In this document: positions 45,801 to 57,930 of the stretch, one piece after another | Position numbering within the stretch: position 1 is the first letter of the stretch | Layout: the number at the start of each line of letters is the position of its first letter | Assembly: GCA_930367205.1 (NCBI GenBank) | Contig: OV884015.1 | Location: 32,231,288 to 32,295,287, forward strand | Reading direction: 5' to 3' | Source: Acanthosoma haemorrhoidale | Taxonomy: Eukaryota > Arthropoda > Insecta > Hemiptera > Acanthosomatidae | DNA length: 64,000 nt | Notes under the pieces: generated by a model | What the model saw: only the letters and a program-made list of their open reading frames with translations | The model's database searches: none | Told to the model about the DNA's origin: nothing | Translations under genes and position numbers: made by a program

Positions 45801-48354
45801 TGGAGAGGGAACTACGGTAGCCTCTCCCCCTCCCCTCCTAGGTTAGTATAGCTCCTGCCACAGGTGTCACTCTTCCTTGGGACACTTGAAATATGTCCAC
45901 CCAACCTAAATACTGGTAGATGTAGTAAGTAAACCTCACCGGGTGTAACTTTGTGGTACTGGGCACTTTGAGAGAGATCTCATATTGATGAGAGAGCTCA
46001 GTCATCCAATCAGCAATAGTTCAAACTATAATTGAAGAAACAGGAAATGAAAAAGAGGAAATAATTATGGAGGATTCTCTCACCGGACGATATTAATAAC
46101 TTAAGCCGATGATCCAGGGATTGTATTCCGTGTCAGCTATATTTAGAGCCATTGGACCATACTCAGTTTGGCCCGGATTTATATTATCACCTTCATGCCA
46201 CAATTGTAATTTCCTTTAATTCAAAACCCCTTCTCGAATTCCATCTCTATCCCTCAATTTCTTTCTTATTTCCTATATATATATATATATCGTATAAAAT
46301 AATATTTAAAAAATAATAGAATACAAAACAAAATGTTATTCCAGGACAAAGTCCGGTATGAATAACAATAATGTTCAGATGAAAAATTCATGTCTGGCAA
46401 ATAAAAAGAACCATTACATCGTAAAAATATTGCAATGTCAAATGAAATGTAAACCTCAATTGAAAAAAGTACAATATGAAGAAGCCTGTAAATACAATAC
46501 GACAATTAATGAAAACCACGAAAAAACCAAACACCAAAAGTAACATACAAGATAAATATACAATAGTAAAAACCAAGGCGGTGTCTATACGTCTGTATAT
46601 ATAGTAGGCAATTACATTTTTTATTATGAAATAAAAATAGAAATGCAAAAATAAAAATATGCAACTATAATATAATGGGTAAGTTGTTTCCAAACCAGTG
46701 AGCGTCTTTCTGGAGGTTTTAGAATATTAGGGTTTTGAAGCTTCATGGGAATGAAGAGTGGTGGATATTAGGAGGAATATAACTCAACAGGGTAGTATAG
46801 CCAGCAAGGAAGGACCGATCGAATGCTGTAGTTTAGTGAGAAGGATTATAAAGACAAGAGAGACGGGATCTTGAGGACTGAGGAGTCGAAATATATAATA
46901 TTGTATATATAAGGAGGATGATAATAGATAGTGCGGAAAAGGGTTTAACAGAGGAAATATTGTGAACAGAAGGAGAGTAGAAGAGCCACCGGAGACATAG
47001 GAGCGCTGCGGAGTCCCAAAGACAAATCATGAAGCAATTCATGATTCACTTCAACTTGGCCCCGAGTCACACAGAGAGACCACATAGTCATAATCAAAGT
47101 AATGAAAAATGTGGAAGGTATCAAGGAGTTGACGTGTGGGCTGGGGGAATAGATGCCAAGAGTGATGGAGTAGTTATGAGTGCCTACTGACTGACAAGAA
47201 ATTTGGTACGGTGACGCTCATTTCATTTGCCGTAGCAACGAAACGGATTCTTGATTGGAAAAATAAAAAAACCGTTTAATGCAGAAAAAACCTTTGGAGG
47301 TAAAAAAATGATCTGTTACTTTTAAGAGTTGAAAAGTTACGGCGATAGTTTTTTTTTCAACGCTCTTTTTTTTTATCACGAATCCATTGTTGGATTTTTG
47401 AATTTCCGACTTTTTTTTTTCCAAGTGGTCAGAATTGTTACTATATTTAGGCGATGATATAAATTCATAGCCTGTTGAAAAGGTGAAAGTTAAATTATTT
47501 TGAGGATTAAAACAAAATAAGAAATAATGTTTTTTGACTAAAATTTTATAATAAATAATGTATTTGAGCTCATCTAAGTTAACCATTTAACTTCAGTATT
47601 ATATAACGCCCATGTATTAGTTACTAACCATATTATATTTTTTACTATGATTCTATATAAAAGATCCATTTACATAATAGGCTGATAAGTCATACTACTA
47701 TAATACAAAAGTATGGCTTAACCAAGTAGCCAAGTATCTCCTCCAGGTGTATAAAGCATAACAAGTATAACCAGTCAAATTTCCTAAATCTGAAATAAAT
47801 TGATGGTGTCTACATCAAATTCGACTTTCTCCTAAAGTCCAAGAGTATTTACTAAGTGTTCTAACTCTACATCAAAAAGGCGCTCACTCCCTATTTGACT
47901 GAAGGAGCTATTTCATTAATTTGACTTATGCCACATCAAAATGGTACCCGATCAAAGTCCTCAATATTTTATTGTACATTATATTTAATTAGTTTGACCT
48001 GGGAACGTCTAAATGTCTCCTGTTAACAATGAGTTGAAAAAGTTTCAATGTTTCAAATTAAAAAAAAAAACTTGGGTTCAATCTTCCAATCCATGGTGAG
48101 GTTCTTGACTATCTTGGCTAGTGCTGCACGAGGACCTTAACAATATGAATCTTCCTTATAGAACGGTTTTTTTTTTTTTCACTCATACTTTCCGTTATCA
48201 CACCTTGGCTAGAACATAAAACATGACTCATTTTCAAAACGGTTATTGCTAGCTGACAGGCATAAAGGGAGGCTGGAGACATTTTCTCTGTACCTATCCG
48301 AAAGAAAAACCTCTCCACTTCGTGCTCGGTCGAGTGAAATGTAAATTAAGTTGT
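42881..48354. other. Intronic DNA of the immunoglobulin gene
   Basis: No exon recognised. 43600-43800 (with CTAGAACGCCTGGAGCAATG) and 45720-46200 look like old interspersed repeats by their complexity. 46700-47200 is a moderately GC-rich stretch whose minus strand reads like decayed transcript sequence. All are unassigned. Confidence 0.4.
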
Positions 48355-48600
48355 GAATAGCACGAAGCGGTCTTTGCAAACGTTATGAATGCGATGAGAC
48401 CAGCACCAGCCAGCGTGGCTCCTGATACTGTTGCCACTGGAAATGCCTCTATATTTTCCATTTGTAAACCCCACTCGGTAGATAATTGGACCAGTTATGT
48501 ATACAGTGGGTTAGAGGACTACACTTCCTCGGGAGATTGGTATTCCCCCGCGGGGATATTAAAAGCTTGGGCATAATTCCCAGGAATGCTATCCCTAAAT
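48355..48600 (-). pseudogene. Unidentified coding-like relic
   Basis: On the minus strand one frame reads NYAQAFNIPAGEYQSPEEV, then two stops within a short space, then ENIEAFPVATVSGATLAGAG and LIAFITFAKTAS. Codon use and the hydrophobic C-terminal stretch (a possible membrane segment) look like decayed protein-coding DNA. The plus strand over the same bases is also open for 63 codons, so the coding strand is not certain. I do not recognise the protein; an old viral or retroelement gene is possible. Confidence 0.3.
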
Positions 48601-49418
48601 TAGTCTTCTGTACAATCCTCTAAAAGATACACTTGTAAGTAACAACTGTGACGCCATTGCCTTTCCTCAATAAACATTCATCACTGACTGGAAGGCCAGG
48701 GATTTTCAGCTAATTCTCTTGATTAAGGGTTAATTAGATAGATGGATTAATAAAAAGATCATTTACATATTCTTACACATTATTTAGGACTTGAATGTAT
48801 TTATGTTACATTTTGCAAGGCTTTCAAAATTCATAATAGTAGAAAAAAAAAACATCTACCCAACTAGATAAACATATTTGAAAAATGAAATAAAATGATT
48901 CTTTAATGCACATAATCAAATTGGATTTCAAATAATGAATCTGTAAATCCAAAAATGGTCCCGGCACAAGATTCTGTTTGTGAGCCTCAGTGTATGTTTA
49001 GTTATTTCATATTCACCTAAGTGAGTCATAATTACTTTTTTTCTGGATTGAAGGATTGTCTGATAAAATTGTATTACTAATAGCGGCATTTGATGTTGCA
49101 ATGTTGGCCAAACGAAGGTCAGACGTTAATCTATAATTCTCATTCGCAGAATTTGAATTATTTCATTACTGAAATTTTCATTTTTGATGAGGACTGCGTA
49201 AGTGCGTAACTTTAGATTCACTGTCATCTGATTTGTATATTCAACTATTATATGTTGTGCTATCTGTTTAGGCTATAACCGTGTATAGATTTTAGAATTT
49301 TAGAATAGGCGAAAGACACTGCCAAGGGTGTTAACGACTTCAAAGAAGGCACCCTTTGGGACGTAAAGGCTATAAGCCTCCTCGGAGAGGCCATTTTTTA
49401 GTGAGAACTTCACAGGCT
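48601..49418. other. Intronic DNA before the endogenous retrovirus
   Basis: AT-rich, then a slightly GC-richer stretch (49300-49418) directly flanking the LTR. Nothing identified. Confidence 0.4.
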
Positions 49419-49752
49419 GTTACGAAATGCCAACAAATCACGTCAGCTACTGGCGCAGTGGTAGCCCGGATGACACCTAACCAGATGAGGCAACCCTTAT
49501 TATTTATCGGGCCTTGTTATGGAAACAATAATTTGTCCTTCCCTAAGCAATAGCCCAGATGACGACCACCGGCTGAGGCAACATCCACCTATATTCCCCA
49601 CACTCCGGAAGATCCCAGGAGGCATGATCCATTTCTCCCTATATAAACCTTCCCCAGATTTTACCCACTCTCACTCAGTCACACTCTATCTTCCAGCTTA
49701 GACGTAAGACAGTATCTACTAACCTTTTACCTCGTTGCACTTTGGAATAAAC
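49419..49752 (+). repeat. 5' LTR of the endogenous retrovirus
   Basis: Begins GTTACGAAATGC and ends AATAAAC, with a TATATAAACC promoter at 49640-49649. It aligns along its length with 55827-56132 with scattered differences and one replaced stretch (49593-49630 versus about 15 bases in the 3' copy), so the two LTRs have diverged since insertion. Confidence 0.88.
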
Positions 49753-49767
49753 TGGCGCTCGATCAGG
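49753..49767 (+). other. Primer-binding site
   Basis: TGGCGCTCGATCAGG follows the 5' LTR directly. It starts with the TGG complement of the tRNA CCA end and resembles a tRNA-Lys-type site with a few mismatches. Confidence 0.6.
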
Positions 49768-50099
49768 TTACTTTGGCAGCGTACGTGTAACTTTGGTAGA
49801 ATCTCCCCGCGATCCCGCACTTGAGACACTAGGCAAGACCCGAGACATCCTCTACTCGTTCAAGGAGAAGCCCGGCGAAATACTAACAGGACTTCAGGAT
49901 CAGCAGAACGCTGGTATATCTTGATGTACATCTCCAAGGTATACTGAACCAGAAATCGTTGAAGGAAGACCAGGACGACAAAAAGAAGACAACGTTGTAA
50001 TTGGTAATTATAACTTAGCAACATTTCTTTGTACACGTTTTGACTTATGACTGAGAGGAGCATACTAAGGGAAGCCATACTTAACGTACCGACTATACA

Positions 50100-50895
50100 C
50101 TCACCAATATAAGAAATAAAAAATTCTTTACTCGAACACAACTCACAAACATTAAATATAAACCAACACATAATCAAAGCCACTGATTTCCAGCAAATTC
50201 TGGAATTCAATGGAAATCCTAGTGACTTAGCTACATTTTTAAACCAATTGTCATATGTAGTCTCTATGGTAGGAGCATTAGACAACCCACACAGGAAATA
50301 TAATTTAAGACAAAGTCGAACGAAATGAACGGAACAAGCTATATTTTGCGGAAAACGAAACTACGACACAATCGAAGAATGCATAGCGGAATTAAAACAT
50401 ACTTTCGGGGCAACAAAACAATAGAACGATCAATTACAGAAATATTAGGAGTAACAATACACAAAAATGAACATCCACTAAAATTCACGAACACTACGAA
50501 ACGAACTAGGAGGAAGAATCATTACAGACTCAAAAGAACAAATACAAAAAATATATTTGATAAACGCGTATGACAAACTGATAACTAACCACTGTATAAA
50601 GCAGCTTGTACCAGAACTAAGAAACTTTGTACGGGGTAGTATCACAAATAATCTTCGCGACTTACAAAGAACACTGACCACTTCCGCTATCGAAATAATG
50701 GAAGAAAGTTATAACAAAACTATCAACAAAGACCACAACAAAATTACCCACGATATACACCTAATTATAACAGAGACAGTAACGAAAGACACAACCAGTC
50801 ATGGAAACCTCATGAACAAAGACAGTACTTCAACAGACCGAAACAACAAACTAGACAAAAAGACCAACAAGCAGAGAACCAAACTGTCTCAATGA
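50100..50895 (+). pseudogene. Endogenous retrovirus gag, broken
   Basis: The plus strand contains a Gag-like segment with KATDFQQILEFNGNPSDLAT and FLNQLSYVVSMVGALDNP around 50157-50292. It is then interrupted by frame changes; capsid-like pieces continue in other frames, ending in the open stretch 50557-50895. The region between the primer-binding site and 50100 presumably holds the leader and the gag start, which I could not fix. It cannot encode a complete Gag. Confidence 0.65.
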
Positions 50896-51084
50896 GAACA
50901 GGGTTCACCATACTGAAACAGACAAAGATGAACAAATTAGACAATTAACGGAAAGACTACAACGATCAGAAACTAGACAAGACAATTTTTTAGAGCTAGG
51001 TCCGAACGATTTCGATTCGCCAGACTCGTGAACGAACTAAATCACACGGATAACTTACCTAAACTCAAAGACAAAAAGTGAAGA

Positions 51085-51747
51085 CTATGGTTACTTGACT
51101 CTGGAGCAACAAAAAATTATATCACCCCAACTTCTTTACCCGAAGGAAATCAAATTATTTCGGAAGGTTTTGTTATGAAAACTCCCACAGGGAAAGCCAA
51201 GGGCACACAAAGTGCAATAATAGATCTCGAGCCTGTACTAGAAGTCCATACAAAAATAAAATTTTTAATATTCCCCTTCAGTGAAAAATATGATATCCTA
51301 CTTGGATATGAAACCATGAAACAACTTAACATGGAAATAAAGTTCCATACCAACGAATATTACATAGATGGTATTAAAATAAAAGAAAAAAGAGACCAAG
51401 AGACCAAACACTCGGAAATTAAATCAGAAAATAACTCGGAAAATGAAACGGAAAAACGATCGGAAAACAAACCAACCAAATACATTAAAAATAAAGAAGA
51501 TGTAATTAACTATATTGATGACAGACAAACTATAAAAACATTAATTAGAACGGGATACATTGACAACAAAATAACGAATAAAGTAGTAAATTTAATTAGC
51601 CAAAATGGCGAAATAATAAAGACAGACCAAGACAAACTAAGATCAACAAACTTGATAAAACACAAAATTAATGCGACTAACGGCAATCCTACACCAGAAA
51701 CTACAGATACCCAGTACAATTCCAAAAACAAATACATGACGAAGTAG
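51085..51747 (+). pseudogene. Endogenous retrovirus protease and start of pol
   Basis: LDSGA at 51094-51108 is the active-site motif of retroviral aspartic proteases. The flap and C-terminal part follow, with DILLGYETMKQLNM near 51293-51334. A lysine- and asparagine-rich linker then leads towards the reverse transcriptase. The frame shifts again before the polymerase, which continues from 51737. Confidence 0.75.
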
Positions 51748-52830
51748 AGACATTACTAAAGAACAACATTATACGGAAGAGTAACTCTCCATACAATTCA
51801 CCTGTATGGATTGTTCCTAAGAAACCGGACGCGTCAGGTGTAAAAAAGGTACGAATGGTAATTGACTATAGGAAACTAAACGAAAAGACTATAAAAGACA
51901 AATACCCCCTACGAAACATAGATGACTTACTGAACAAACTACAAAAGGCAAAAATATTTTCGACTATTGACTTTTAGCTTCAGGATTCCACCAAATCGAA
52001 ATGGATCCAGACTTAATAGCAAAAACGGCTTTCAGCACAGAAAACGGACATTACAAATACCTCAGAATGTCTTACGGACTATGCAACGCACCCCCAACTT
52101 TCCATCGTGCAATGAATATGATGATTGCAAATATACCCAACACTATGGTATATGTAGATGACATCATCATATACTCGGACAAAATAGACGACCATCTTGA
52201 ACATTTAGAAAAAGTATTCAGGAAACTGAAAGAACACGACTTATCAATTCAACTAGACAAAACAGAATTCTTTAAGACAGAATTACCATTTTTAGGACAT
52301 ATTGTGACACCTCAAGGACTAAAAACTAATGACAAAAAAGAAAAAAAGAAGCCATTACAAACTTACCTTATCCAAAAAATGAGAAAACTGTTTGATAATT
52401 TTTAGGAACGACCAGATATTACAGGAAATTTATCGAAAATTACGCTACTATTTCTAGACCCCTATCTCAAGCAATAAAGACAAAAATTTATGATACCCCA
52501 CAAATAAAACAGGCATGTGACGAATTAAAAACATTAATGACAAACGCCCCAATACTCTTATACCCGGACTGGAAACCTTTTACCTTAACAACAGACTCTA
52601 GTGACAAAGCCATAGGATCTGTACTATCACAAAAGGACAAAGATGGAGTAAACCATCCCGTAGCTTTTGCTTCAAGAGTCTTACAACATCCTGAACTTAA
52701 TTACTCTATTGAAAAAGAACGTCTAGCAGTAGTCAACTTAACAATTCAAACCATACTTATATGGTTCGCGATTCTTACTACAGGCAGACCACAGACCACT
52801 AAAATGGATTTTTCTAATGAAAAATACTAA
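51737..52830 (+). pseudogene. Endogenous retrovirus reverse transcriptase and RNase H, broken
   Basis: The reverse transcriptase starts with VETLLKNNIIRKSNSPYNSP, then KVRMVIDYRKLNEKT. A frame break at about 51970-51980 precedes the palm region, which contains the catalytic YVDD at 52151-52162 and LPFLGHIVTPQGL near 52284-52322. A second break at about 52400 precedes the connection domain and RNase H, which begins with LTTDSSDKAIGSVLSQ near 52585. RNase H is cut off at about 52830, where a different element begins. This layout is standard gypsy-type pol. Confidence 0.85.
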
Positions 52831-52835
52831 CACCC

Positions 52836-53707
52836 TGTCGGGGGCTTCACTAGGGGAGTGCCTAATTACTCTAGCCCTGGTGACAAGTGCGGATTGTTGT
52901 AGTTAATAACATGAACCATGTTCAATGTCGGCGTTAATATCTGACTCCATTTTATTGATAGGGATGTGTCCCCACAATACACTGTGTTCAGGATGAGGTT
53001 CAGAGGTTCATAAAGAATAAGACCAGTTTTCAGAGTTCGAGCGGGAGATCGGCAGCGTAATAGTACAAGTCGTCAGAGGGTCTGCTAGAGGCTGTGAGCC
53101 AAGATGACTGCCCAGAGGTGTGGCAGAGAGAGAGTAGACTAGTAGAAGATTCCAGGGCCCCGGGGCCCTGGAGTATCGCGACTGTCGAGATGCAGAGACT
53201 GGAGAAGAGTGAAGAGTGAGCCTACCAGGCGGCCCTGACGTATAGCGACAAGTAGTGCGGCTGAGGAGACTAGGAAAAAGAGTGTCTTTACAGGGCGAAA
53301 TTCATTGATTTAAATACTATCTCCCCTTCCCTCCCGGAAGGCGGAGTGGCTGCAGGGGGTATGTTTTATGATGCCCAGGTGGCTAATCCCCCTTAAGTTT
53401 ATGACTGTTGGCCTAAAAGGTGTTTTATGATGTCACACCTACCGAGCTACGTGACCGCTCGTCCCGTAAAAGACTGTTTCTGGCATGATTTTATGACCGC
53501 CAGAGGTCTACCGTTGGTTTTATTAGGTGCAGATGGCTAACCCTCTCAGGTTTTATTGCAGGACCTTTGACCCTCTGTTACGTGTTTCACGACTACCGAC
53601 CTCTCTATGATTTATTACAAGAAGTTTACAAAGATTTGCATTTATATTATAATACATTATGCACCAGAGTATAGGGTAATTTACATATGTGATTGGCAAT
53701 CGCTACA
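52836..53707 (-). mobile_element. Inserted LTR (minus strand), same family as the solo LTR at 18344
   Basis: In minus-strand reading it begins TGTAGCG and ends CCCGACA, the same termini as the solo LTR at 18344-19112, with which it shares blocks such as CTAGCCCTGGTGACAAGTGC. Upstream in its own orientation lie a purine tract (GGGGGA, plus-strand 53708-53720) and more internal sequence up to about 53830, so this is a 3' LTR with some interior attached. It interrupts pol of the retrovirus, so it is younger than that insertion. Confidence 0.8.
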
Positions 53708-53830
53708 TAGCTCCCCCAAATTGCCCTATACTCGGTAAATTTGAAAGTTTTTTTATTTTTTTTACATTGAATTACATTAAATAATAAAAACATACATGAT
53801 ACAAACAGATTTCTATCAATCTTATTATAC
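53708..53830 (-). mobile_element. Internal end of the inserted LTR element
   Basis: Between the purine tract and the point where retrovirus sequence resumes, the minus strand reads as AT-rich 3' internal sequence with no clear gene. The exact junction is uncertain by tens of bases. Confidence 0.45.
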
Positions 53831-53849
53831 ACTAAAACTTCTATAGCTT

Positions 53850-54170
53850 ACAACAATACACTAAAACTGACTCAAGACGAAATAACATTCGGGATAATTA
53901 AACATGACTCCCAAATACACAGAATACCACTGAACAATTCGTACAACAGTATCATGAGGAAAAAAAAAAACTCCACGAAATCATAAAGCAAACCATAGAA
54001 AAAGAGAAAGAAGAACGAACACAAAAATTAAATAAGAATAGAGAAGATCCCCCAGAAATAGACATTGACGAACCACAACACATACGCAATATCCCAAGAA
54101 CCGCAAAACAGAACGAAAAATGCAGACAAATCAAGCTGGTTATTACATACTAGACAAAAGGACAAACTAT
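53850..54170 (+). pseudogene. Endogenous retrovirus integrase C-terminal remnant
   Basis: Open pieces in two frames include HEIIKQTIEKEKEERTQKLN and IRNIPRTAKQN, matching the basic, charged tail that ends gypsy-type pol. The zinc-binding and catalytic integrase domains are not present between 52830 and here; they were deleted, probably together with the insertion at 52836-53830. Confidence 0.55.
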
Positions 54171-54232
54171 TAGGCGACTATATGTAAACAAATTAAAAAG
54201 ACCTCGTAAGAAACATCTGACTCACCGAACAT

Positions 54233-55798
54233 ATGTTCCAGATAACAATAAGGTCACTGGCACATTTGATACAAGCAATTTTATGGACTGCAATTACTGC
54301 ACTGAAAATAACTGACCTGACTCACAGTAACGGAATGCCGCACTACTCACTAAACAACGTAAAATTAATTGGAAGGTACTTCAAGACATACCACTTCTAC
54401 AACATAAGCTTACTAGACTCAGAACTGACCAATATTCAAAAACATACTCTACTCTACAATAATTCAACAACTTACCCGTTGATATTAGATATGATACGTG
54501 AAACCAAAAACAAAATTGACTTACTAAGAAACCATAATAGAAGACAAAGACGAGGATTAATAAATAGACTAGGAACGGCTATAAGTTAGTTAACTGGTAC
54601 TATGGACGCTACGGACAAACAACATTATGACAATGTCATAAGTGAAGTTGAGCGTAACAACTATAATACAAAACACAATATTGAACAGACAGTAAACATA
54701 AACAAACAAATTATAGAGACTTTCAAGACAGACATTAAATTAATAAATGACAATTTCCATAAAGGTAGAGGCAATATAATAAGTATTAGCAAAGAAGTAG
54801 CTTTTCACGATATTTATATAACTTTGACACACTTATATAACAAGATAAATGACCTGACACTAACATTGGAACTGTGTAAACTAGGAATCACACATTTTTC
54901 CCTTATGTCTCAAATACTAAATGTCATACACGAAAATGTAACTTTAGCTTCTAGACAAACAGAGATATTATGGGTTATGAGCAAAATTCATTGTACTACG
55001 CATGAGGAAATACTTCATGTATTTGTAGACCTGCCACTGGCAGAACCCAATGTAAGAACCTCATTGCTCATACCCGTTCCTGTGATTAAAAATAAACTTT
55101 ATTGTTCTATTAATATAAGAAAAGCTATAGTAATTAGGAAAAATGATAATATTTATAATGTTAATTGTAATTATCTCATTAATAAATATTACTGTACTAA
55201 CCCAACCTTACTAGATAACAAATATATAGAAAATATTATATTATTAGGTTCTACAAATAAATGTTACTATACTCAATATCAACTACCAAACATTGATTAT
55301 ATTAATTCATACATTATTGTTAATAATCCTAAGCTAGATGACTGTAACAAAAATAACACTATTTATTTACCCCTCATATCCCTAGTAAATATATCCCAAA
55401 ATGATTGTTTTTTTGAACTTCCTAAAATGCCCTTGCATATTGTAGATTCCGAATATAAGACTATGTACCGAGAATCTTACAAAATACCATTGTACAACAA
55501 TCCCGAACTAATAGATCCCAATATAACCCATATTATGCTAAACCCTATTACTAACACTAATAATAGTTCCATATATTTTATAGTTTGTAGTATTATAGGT
55601 ACTTTAGGAATACTAACATTATTCTATTATATCAAAATGAAACTCTGTGATCCCAAAACCACTTGTATTCCACTCCCTATTATCACCTATAACCCTACTT
55701 TAGCTTCCTCGCCAGCTTCCACCACGCAAATCCTTCCACCAGTGGACTTTACCAGACTAAACCTTAACATAAATGCTCCATATGTGCCTACTTATTGA
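54233..55798 (+). pseudogene. Endogenous retrovirus envelope gene with one internal stop
   Basis: The ATG at 54233 is followed by a hydrophobic, signal-like N-terminus. A polybasic cleavage-type motif (RRQRRG) lies near 54541-54560 with a hydrophobic stretch after it, as in the F-type fusion proteins of errantiviruses. A single TAG at 54587-54589 then breaks the frame. The same frame continues from 54590 to a TGA at 55796-55798, with a membrane anchor (IYFIVCSIIGTLGILTLFYY near 55570-55629) and a proline-rich tail. The gene is otherwise undamaged, in contrast with pol. Confidence 0.82.
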
Positions 55799-55826
55799 TG
55801 GAACAAGAATCTTGAAGATGGGAGGA

Positions 55827-56132
55827 GTTACGAAATGCTAACAAATCACGTCAGCTACTGGCGCAGCGGTAGCCCGGATGACACCTAACCAGATGAGGCA
55901 ACCCTTATTTATTGGGCCTTGTTATGGAAACAATAATTCGTCCTTCCCTAAGCTATGGCCCAGATGACGACCACCGGCTGAGGCAACATCCACCTATGTG
56001 GCAATGATACATTTCTCCCTATATAAACCTTCCCCAGATTTTACCCACTCTCACTCAGTCACACTCTCTCTTCCCGCTGAGATGTAAGACAGTATCTACT
56101 AACCTTTTACCTCGTTGTACTTTTGAATAAAC
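55827..56132 (+). repeat. 3' LTR of the endogenous retrovirus
   Basis: A purine tract (GATGGGAGG) directly precedes the AGTTACG start at about 55826. It aligns with the 5' LTR, including TATATAAACC and the AATAAAC end. It is shorter by about 28 bases because of the replaced segment near 55995-56010. Confidence 0.88.
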
Positions 56133-57059
56133 TCTTTTTGAAAAGCCTATCAGTGTAAACTTCTTTAACTTTAAGTGTAAACGCTTCAAGCATCGCTCGT
56201 GTTCTCTAAGCTCAAGTTAGATAAGTGATGTTTTATTTGTTATTAAAGTGGTTGCAGGGATCAGAAGCACCTGTGTTTTCTTCTTTATCCATAACTCCCG
56301 TATCCTAAATACCTTTTCTATCAGACCTGCTGATATTCAGGTAAGCTGCTTAATTTACGTTGTCTATCTGATTTTATTGTTGCACCGATAACTTTATATT
56401 GCAAAATTACTTCTCGATCTAGCGTACGTACACTATCCATTGTATATTGTTTCTCTTCCATTACGTGGTCGTGAGTGTCAGGGTTCCATGTGGAAATGGT
56501 CGTTTCTTGTCCGTATTATAATTAACGTCCGTTGCCCCTTCGTTTACTGAAAAATGTCACTAAAACCCCTTTGTTTTTAAACCTACTGGTATAAATCCGT
56601 CCTTTGTTAATTGACTACAGGCGCTAATCCAGCGTACATGGAACAATCCCCTCCCTTCCGAGATCACAAAGGTATCAGTTTTTATAGGGAAGAACAAATA
56701 GGCTAGCTCTAGTCCGGCGTAAATTAGCTGGGAGAGACTTTTACAAAACCCTGGGCAGATATAATCCCCCCAAGCGAAAAGAGTTGATAAGGTTCATTAA
56801 GGCTGGATCAGCGGAGAGGATTTGCACTTTGTCCTCGCCGTGCCCTCATTGCATAGTCATCATATCAATCCCACACACTTGTACCCCGCTGGCTCCAGTT
56901 ATAACGTCTCACTAATTTTTAACTAGTCACTATTTTCACTATTTGCAATAAAGTTAAGATATGGATTTTGAAACCAACTTTTTTTTTTTTGTGATAACAT
57001 TGGTGGAAGCAGAATGGACATAATGAACGCCCAATATAATACCATACAAAAATTGAGGA
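56133..57059. other. Intronic DNA after the retrovirus
   Basis: No gene found. 56500-56900 is of moderate complexity and unassigned. Confidence 0.4.
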
Positions 57060-57930
57060 TATTTTCTCTGTTTTGGTATCAGGAGAACAGAAGGAGATAG
57101 AAAGCTTACTAATTTTTAGCCTCTTGATTCGATCCTTGAACGTAAATATACCGAAAATACGAGCATTTATTTGACTATATTTTTTTCTGGTTTAGTATCA
57201 GGACATCATAAGGCGATAGGGGCTTATTACGCTGACCCCAATGCCCCTCTTCACCAAAAATACCAGGTTTTGGCAGTATTTTTCCAAAATTTCGTATCAG
57301 GACAGAAGCTACGACTAGCTACGAACAATCTTTATATCAAAGAAGACGATTTTTTGACGTTATTTTTTGTCTGTTCCAGGATCAGTTCAACAGAAGGTGA
57401 CTGGAACTTATCATTCTAACCACGATTCTGTCTTTTACCACATATCTTTTTGAAAATATTTTTCTTATTTCAGTCTCAGGCAAACAGAAGGCTACTTGGA
57501 TCCTACTAGTCGATCCTACGATTTTTTGACAATATCTGGTCTGTTTCTGTATCGGTGGAACAATATGTGCTAGAAACTTACTTGTATGTACCACTAACTA
57601 TGTGTATGAGGGTATCAGAAGTGATAGGAGCTTTATTATAAAATATAAAGGCCTGAGAGCCAAAAACAGAGTTGAATAAGTTATTTATTATTTCAAATAT
57701 TTTAGCTTTTTAAATATTTTGATTATTGAAAGGCGATTTCTAGTTTTCAAAAATAATTTTAGATAACTATATATCACGAATGTTCAGCGTTATTCTCATG
57801 GAGAATATTCCAGATCGGCGAATAGTTTTTTTATTTATTGTAGCCCTCTTAACCGAAAATACGACTTTTTAGTAATACTTTCCCTTCAATGTTATCAGGG
57901 AAACAGGAGGTTATAGGAGCTTAATACTCT
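57060..57930 (+). repeat. Degenerate tandem array, units of roughly 80-120 bases
   Basis: A core resembling GTATCAGG-ACAGAAGG-GATAGGAGCTTA, often preceded by TTTTTGACAATATTTTTCTG, recurs at about 57077, 57198, 57294, 57381, 57473, 57549, 57610 and 57893. The copies differ widely in sequence and spacing. Short open frames across it are by-products. The origin is unknown. Confidence 0.6.

Larger units (their letters stand above)
49419..56132 (+). mobile_element. Gypsy-type endogenous retrovirus (errantivirus-like), defective
   Basis: Two similar LTRs bound gag, protease, reverse transcriptase, RNase H, integrase remnant and env in the normal order. The env gene, the primer-binding site directly after the 5' LTR and the purine tract next to an AGTTA-type 3' LTR start fit insect errantiviruses. 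Frameshifts in gag and pol, a stop in env, a large loss in the integrase region and an insertion at 52836 onwards make it non-functional. No target duplication was found at its edges. Confidence 0.88.

Noticed and set aside
49860..50285. 141-codon minus-strand frame in the provirus
   Set aside because: Antisense of gag; the plus strand carries the Gag-like segment.
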